From Chloracidobacterium sp. (GTDB lineage Bacteria > Acidobacteriota > Blastocatellia > Pyrinomonadales > Pyrinomonadaceae): 64,000 nt of DNA. Below the pieces are notes generated by a model. It was not told the origin of the DNA and made no database searches. It worked only from the letters and a program-made list of their open reading frames with translations. Position 1 is the first letter of the stretch; each line of letters starts with the position of its first letter. A program made the translations under genes and the position numbers. The DNA is taken from positions 1,054,001 through 1,118,000 of the forward strand of contig JADJJY010000001.1 in the NCBI GenBank assembly GCA_016706275.1, written 5' to 3'. Positions 61,395 to 64,000 of this stretch are shown here, piece by piece.

Positions 61395-61916
61395 CTACTT
61401 TTTCGGCAAAGTCATCGTCTTTCCCTCGGAGTCCATTTCGAGGTGACGTGTCGTGTTATCAGTGACGCTCGGCGGGACGAGGTCGCCGGTTTTGTAACGA
61501 GGATCAGGAGCGGCCCATTCGGTCTGAGACGGCGGCAGGGCGGTGCTATGATTTGACGGAAGCGAATCAGGGGCTGAGGAAAATACAACGCCACCTTTCT
61601 CGGCTTTGCGAAGCTGCACAATTTGAGCAACGGCTGCGCCCAGGCTCGTAAAAGCCGGGATCAACATCCAATACCACCATCCACGACCGGTCCCCGAAAA
61701 CGCAAGAGCCAATGCCACCGCGAAAAAAGCGAATCCCATAAACAGCTTTGGGATTGCCCGTTCCCAGCTTACAGGCCTGCCTCTGCGGTCGAGGATCGGA
61801 GCCGGCTGAACCGGTTTGCCACTCAGAGCCTGGGTCACATTACCAAGATCGGTGCCGCAACCGCGGCAGAATTTGCCTGTTTCGGGATTTTGTTGACCGC
61901 ATTTTGGACAAAACAT
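61395..61916 (-). CDS. Zinc-ribbon membrane protein
   Basis: This 173-residue protein begins with a double zinc ribbon (CPKCG..CRGCG), then a Pro-rich stretch and two transmembrane helices (about residues 58-72 and 78-98), followed by a polar C-terminal region. The layout is common in bacterial envelope proteins of unknown role. It faces the SDR gene tail to tail. Confidence 0.78.
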   Translation of the reverse strand: MFCPKCGQQNPETGKFCRGCGTDLGNVTQALSGKPVQPAPILDRRGRPVSWERAIPKLFMGFAFFAVALALAFSGTGRGWWYWMLIPAFTSLGAAVAQIVQLRKAEKGGVVFSSAPDSLPSNHSTALPPSQTEWAAPDPRYKTGDLVPPSVTDNTTRHLEMDSEGKTMTLPKK

Positions 61917-61969
61917 AGGGGTTCAATTAAAAAGGCAAAAGTAAAGAGGAAAAATGCCGCTGCCGTCTG

Positions 61970-62845
61970 CTACTGCTTACTGCCGCTGTCTCTCTGCCTT
62001 CTCGCTTCAAAAAGTATTACGCCGGCGGCGACGGATACGTTCAGGGAATCTATTTTTCCATACATTGGTATTTTTACCAACACATCACAGTTCTCTGCGA
62101 CCAAACGGTGGAGTCCGCTGCCCTCGCCTCCAAGCACCAGGGCTGAGGGCCGCGTCCAGTCCCAGTCCGTATATGACATCTCAGCATCGGCACTCGTGCC
62201 GACGACCCAAATATTTTTTTCTTTGAGCTTTTCGATAAAGCGGTTGAGGTTTGGCGTTTTGGTGACGCTGACGTATTCGATCGCACCGGCTGAGGATTTG
62301 GCGACCGTGTCATTGAGGCCGACGGCGCGGCGTTCCGGAATGACAACGCCATCGACACCGGAGCATTCGGCGACACGCAGGATCGCACCCAGATTTCGAG
62401 GGTCTTCGACACCGTCGAGCACCATGAACAGCGGCGTCTCAGACGCGGCTTCGAGCATCGCTTCGGCATCAACATAGTCTGCTGCGGCCGAAAACGCCAT
62501 CACCCCCTGATGATTGACACCTGGCTCGAGATTTTTTTCAAACGTCTCACGTGTCACGCGGCTCCATGCGATCGACCGCGCACGACAAATATCGATGATC
62601 TCAGACAGGCGATGCTCTTTTGCTCCGTCCGCGACGATCACTTTATCGACACGCCGATTATCTGCCCGCAAAGCCTCAAGCACCGGCGAGAGGCCGTAGA
62701 TGAGGGATGAGGACGGAGGGCGGAGGGATGAGGGCTTTTGTTCATCCCTTCGAGATGGTCTGCCCCTTCCCTCGTCTCTTGTTCCTCGTCCCTTGTCCCT
62801 AAATCCGTGTCCCTTTCCTTTCATCCCTCTGCCCTCATCCCTCAT
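61970..62845 (-). CDS. rlmB: 23S rRNA (guanosine-2'-O-)-methyltransferase RlmB-like
   Basis: This 291-residue SpoU/TrmH-family methyltransferase has DGVEDPRNLGAILRVAE, LVLGGEGSGLHRL and the SAM-knot motif IPMYGKIDSLNVSVAAG. The substrate-binding domain begins at about residue 48 (LIYGLSPVLEALRADNR), where RlmB usually starts. The extra N-terminal 47 residues (Arg/Gly/Lys-rich) are encoded by a GA-rich word repeat (62700-62845). The next gene's 3' end overlaps by 11 bases. Its N-terminal extension is probably repeat-derived. Confidence 0.92.
   Translation of the reverse strand: MRDEGRGMKGKGHGFRDKGRGTRDEGRGRPSRRDEQKPSSLRPPSSSLIYGLSPVLEALRADNRRVDKVIVADGAKEHRLSEIIDICRARSIAWSRVTRETFEKNLEPGVNHQGVMAFSAAADYVDAEAMLEAASETPLFMVLDGVEDPRNLGAILRVAECSGVDGVVIPERRAVGLNDTVAKSSAGAIEYVSVTKTPNLNRFIEKLKEKNIWVVGTSADAEMSYTDWDWTRPSALVLGGEGSGLHRLVAENCDVLVKIPMYGKIDSLNVSVAAGVILFEARRQRDSGSKQ
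62700..62845. repeat. GAGGGATGAGG word repeat inside rlmB 5' end
   Basis: Words such as GAGGGATGAGG and CCTTGTCCCT recur through the first 47 codons of rlmB. On the minus strand they encode an Arg/Gly/Lys-rich peptide. The composition and periodicity contrast with the body of the gene and resemble a dispersed purine-rich repeat. Confidence 0.7.
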
Positions 62846-63866
62846 CTTTCAAAAGTTGCCACTGTAGCCGCGAATATTTTGTAAATTGCCGCACATTACT
62901 GGTCGATGCGACGCTGCCAAATCCTGCCCGTCCAAACCCGGCCCGTTGTCGGCCTTTAGCATCGCGGCGAGCATCGACCTCCCAAACGTCTGCAACCGTG
63001 TGTCGGATCGATACATAGTCGGCGATGAGCCGCGCATTCGGAGCATTTTCTTTTAGCAAGACAGCTAGACGCCGGATATTCTCGCTTGCTAGCAACCCTT
63101 TGCTCTCTCCAAGACACGAAAAATCAAAGCCCGCGAGATTTATCCGAAACCCTTTTGCGTCGCTGCGGCTGTAAATGTCGATCACGGCCTCATCAGACGC
63201 CGTTTCAGTCTCGTCGAGTAGCTTTATCGTGCCACCTCGACCCTTCTTTTCGAGCAGATCGACCTTACTTTTCGACAGCACACCCGTGACGATCAGAGCC
63301 AGTTCATCTGCCGGTATGGCGGTTACCTCACGAGTATTAAAATCGATAATAGAAATAACGCCGTCACTAATGTCGACGCCGGACGCTCTAATTGGAAGAT
63401 CGTTCGCATTGAGGCTTTCGTCGGACAGGATCGAGCACGCAAACCCAAGATCAGTGAGCCGATTCATCAGCAGATCCGCCTCAATGAGACTCTCAACGCG
63501 AGCAATCGGCAGCGGGGTCCCAGCGGACAAAATGGTCTGAATAAAGGACAATTCAACCTGTAAGAGCGTTGCAGCCTTTTGAGCATCCGCGTCACTATTC
63601 GCTGAAAGCAATATCACGTTAAATCCCTTTTCCCATGCTTCGAGTTTGCGGGATATGGGGCTGATTTGATCGGCAAATTCCGCTTCGATCGCAAGAGCTC
63701 CACCGCAGTACATACATTTCGAACGGTTCGGCGGATTTTTACGGCTACACGTCTCACAATCGATCATCTCATCGGCTTTGAATGCGATATTCTCCGTCTG
63801 GATGAGCGGGTCGAAAGCTGGCTGATTTTCGGTCGTGTCTGCCATAACAAGTGGGAATTTTAGCAT
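62835..63866 (-). CDS. Zinc-ribbon protein of unknown function
   Basis: This 343-residue protein has one zinc ribbon (CETC and CMYCGG, near residues 38-57), then a long body of mixed helix and strand with no recognisable family. The start may be the ATG at 63866 or the one at 63845. It overlaps rlmB by 11 bases and is read on the same strand, suggesting co-transcription. Confidence 0.7.
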   Translation of the reverse strand: MLKFPLVMADTTENQPAFDPLIQTENIAFKADEMIDCETCSRKNPPNRSKCMYCGGALAIEAEFADQISPISRKLEAWEKGFNVILLSANSDADAQKAATLLQVELSFIQTILSAGTPLPIARVESLIEADLLMNRLTDLGFACSILSDESLNANDLPIRASGVDISDGVISIIDFNTREVTAIPADELALIVTGVLSKSKVDLLEKKGRGGTIKLLDETETASDEAVIDIYSRSDAKGFRINLAGFDFSCLGESKGLLASENIRRLAVLLKENAPNARLIADYVSIRHTVADVWEVDARRDAKGRQRAGFGRAGFGSVASTSNVRQFTKYSRLQWQLLKDEG

Positions 63867-63923
63867 TTTCGCCCTGAAATTGCTTGACCACCACGCCTGC
63901 TCAAGGCAAACTGGAATGGCACA

Positions 63924-64000
63924 ATGAAACTTTTCACCCTTGAAGAGGCAAATGCGTTACTGCCCGAAATAATCCCAAAGCTACAGTCGATACGCAGCTT
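63924..64000 (+). CDS. DUF2203 domain protein, 5' end only
   Basis: The ATG at 63924 opens MKLFTLEEANALLPEIIPKLQSI, the start of the DUF2203 family. The window ends after about 25 codons, so only the N terminus is seen. Function unknown. Confidence 0.7.
   Translation, partial: MKLFTLEEANALLPEIIPKLQSIRS

Noticed and set aside
1..64000. Long open frames antisense to most genes
   Set aside because: They follow from GC-rich codon use opposite strong genes and lack start sites, motifs and conserved family features.
1..64000. CRISPR array or prophage
   Set aside because: No evenly spaced identical repeats with unique spacers, and no structural or integrase genes were found.

Overview
The window looks like part of a chromosome from a free-living aerobic or facultative heterotroph, most likely an Acidobacteriota of the Blastocatellia/Pyrinomonadaceae type. 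That assignment is an inference. It rests on very large exported Asp-box (BNR/sortilin-like) beta-propeller proteins, catabolic kynurenine genes, a fused AroD-AroE protein and short intergenic palindromes. Nearly all genes are compact housekeeping or catabolic genes. I see no phage, insertion sequence or CRISPR array.

Region 1 (about 0.16-19.2 kb) is a tryptophan/kynurenine degradation locus. It encodes aminomuconate-semialdehyde dehydrogenase, a RidA-type 2-aminomuconate deaminase, 3-hydroxyanthranilate dioxygenase, ACMS decarboxylase, kynureninase, kynurenine 3-monooxygenase and a cyclase-family putative kynurenine formamidase. Only tryptophan 2,3-dioxygenase is missing. A terminator at 11.36-11.40 kb starts a tight unit (11.4-19.2 kb) that also holds a Phd/PIN toxin-antitoxin pair and an iron-sulfur molybdopterin formate dehydrogenase. 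The latter is placed to oxidise the formate that formamidase releases. Interspersed are an exported peptidase T, a lipoprotein MsrA, a zinc alcohol dehydrogenase, a DUF1697 gene and a 1142-residue Asp-box propeller. Four single-base frameshifts cluster at 3.9-6.7 kb.

Region 2 (19.2-30.4 kb) holds a glycosyltransferase and a membrane-protein gene between two near-identical copies of an epimerase 3' end. It continues with a cytochrome c lipoprotein, acyl-CoA synthetase, nadB, a BON/LysM pair, aroK-aroA, and an anti-sigma kinase with its STAS antagonist. NadB gives NAD from aspartate, so the kynurenine genes are probably catabolic.

Region 3 (30.5-46.4 kb) has a TPR-like exported protein, era-prmA, a Ycf48-like propeller, rnhA, a short SbcC/Rad50-like ATPase, and a MoxR/DUF58/ECF sigma/anti-sigma/DUF4097 series. 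An orphan pilin, tRNA-Val(CAC) and mobA follow.

Region 4 (46.5-64 kb) has a PLP decarboxylase, a second giant Asp-box protein, TspO-like and AroDE genes, and a zinc-ribbon/caspase/E1-like/NDH-2 run. It ends with a propeller-Fn3 protein, an SDR, rlmB and the 5' end of a DUF2203 gene.

A window-wide theme is short word-like palindromic repeats. They lie between genes and also, in frame, inside nadB, aroDE, prmA, rlmB and the signal-peptide region of the Ycf48-like gene.
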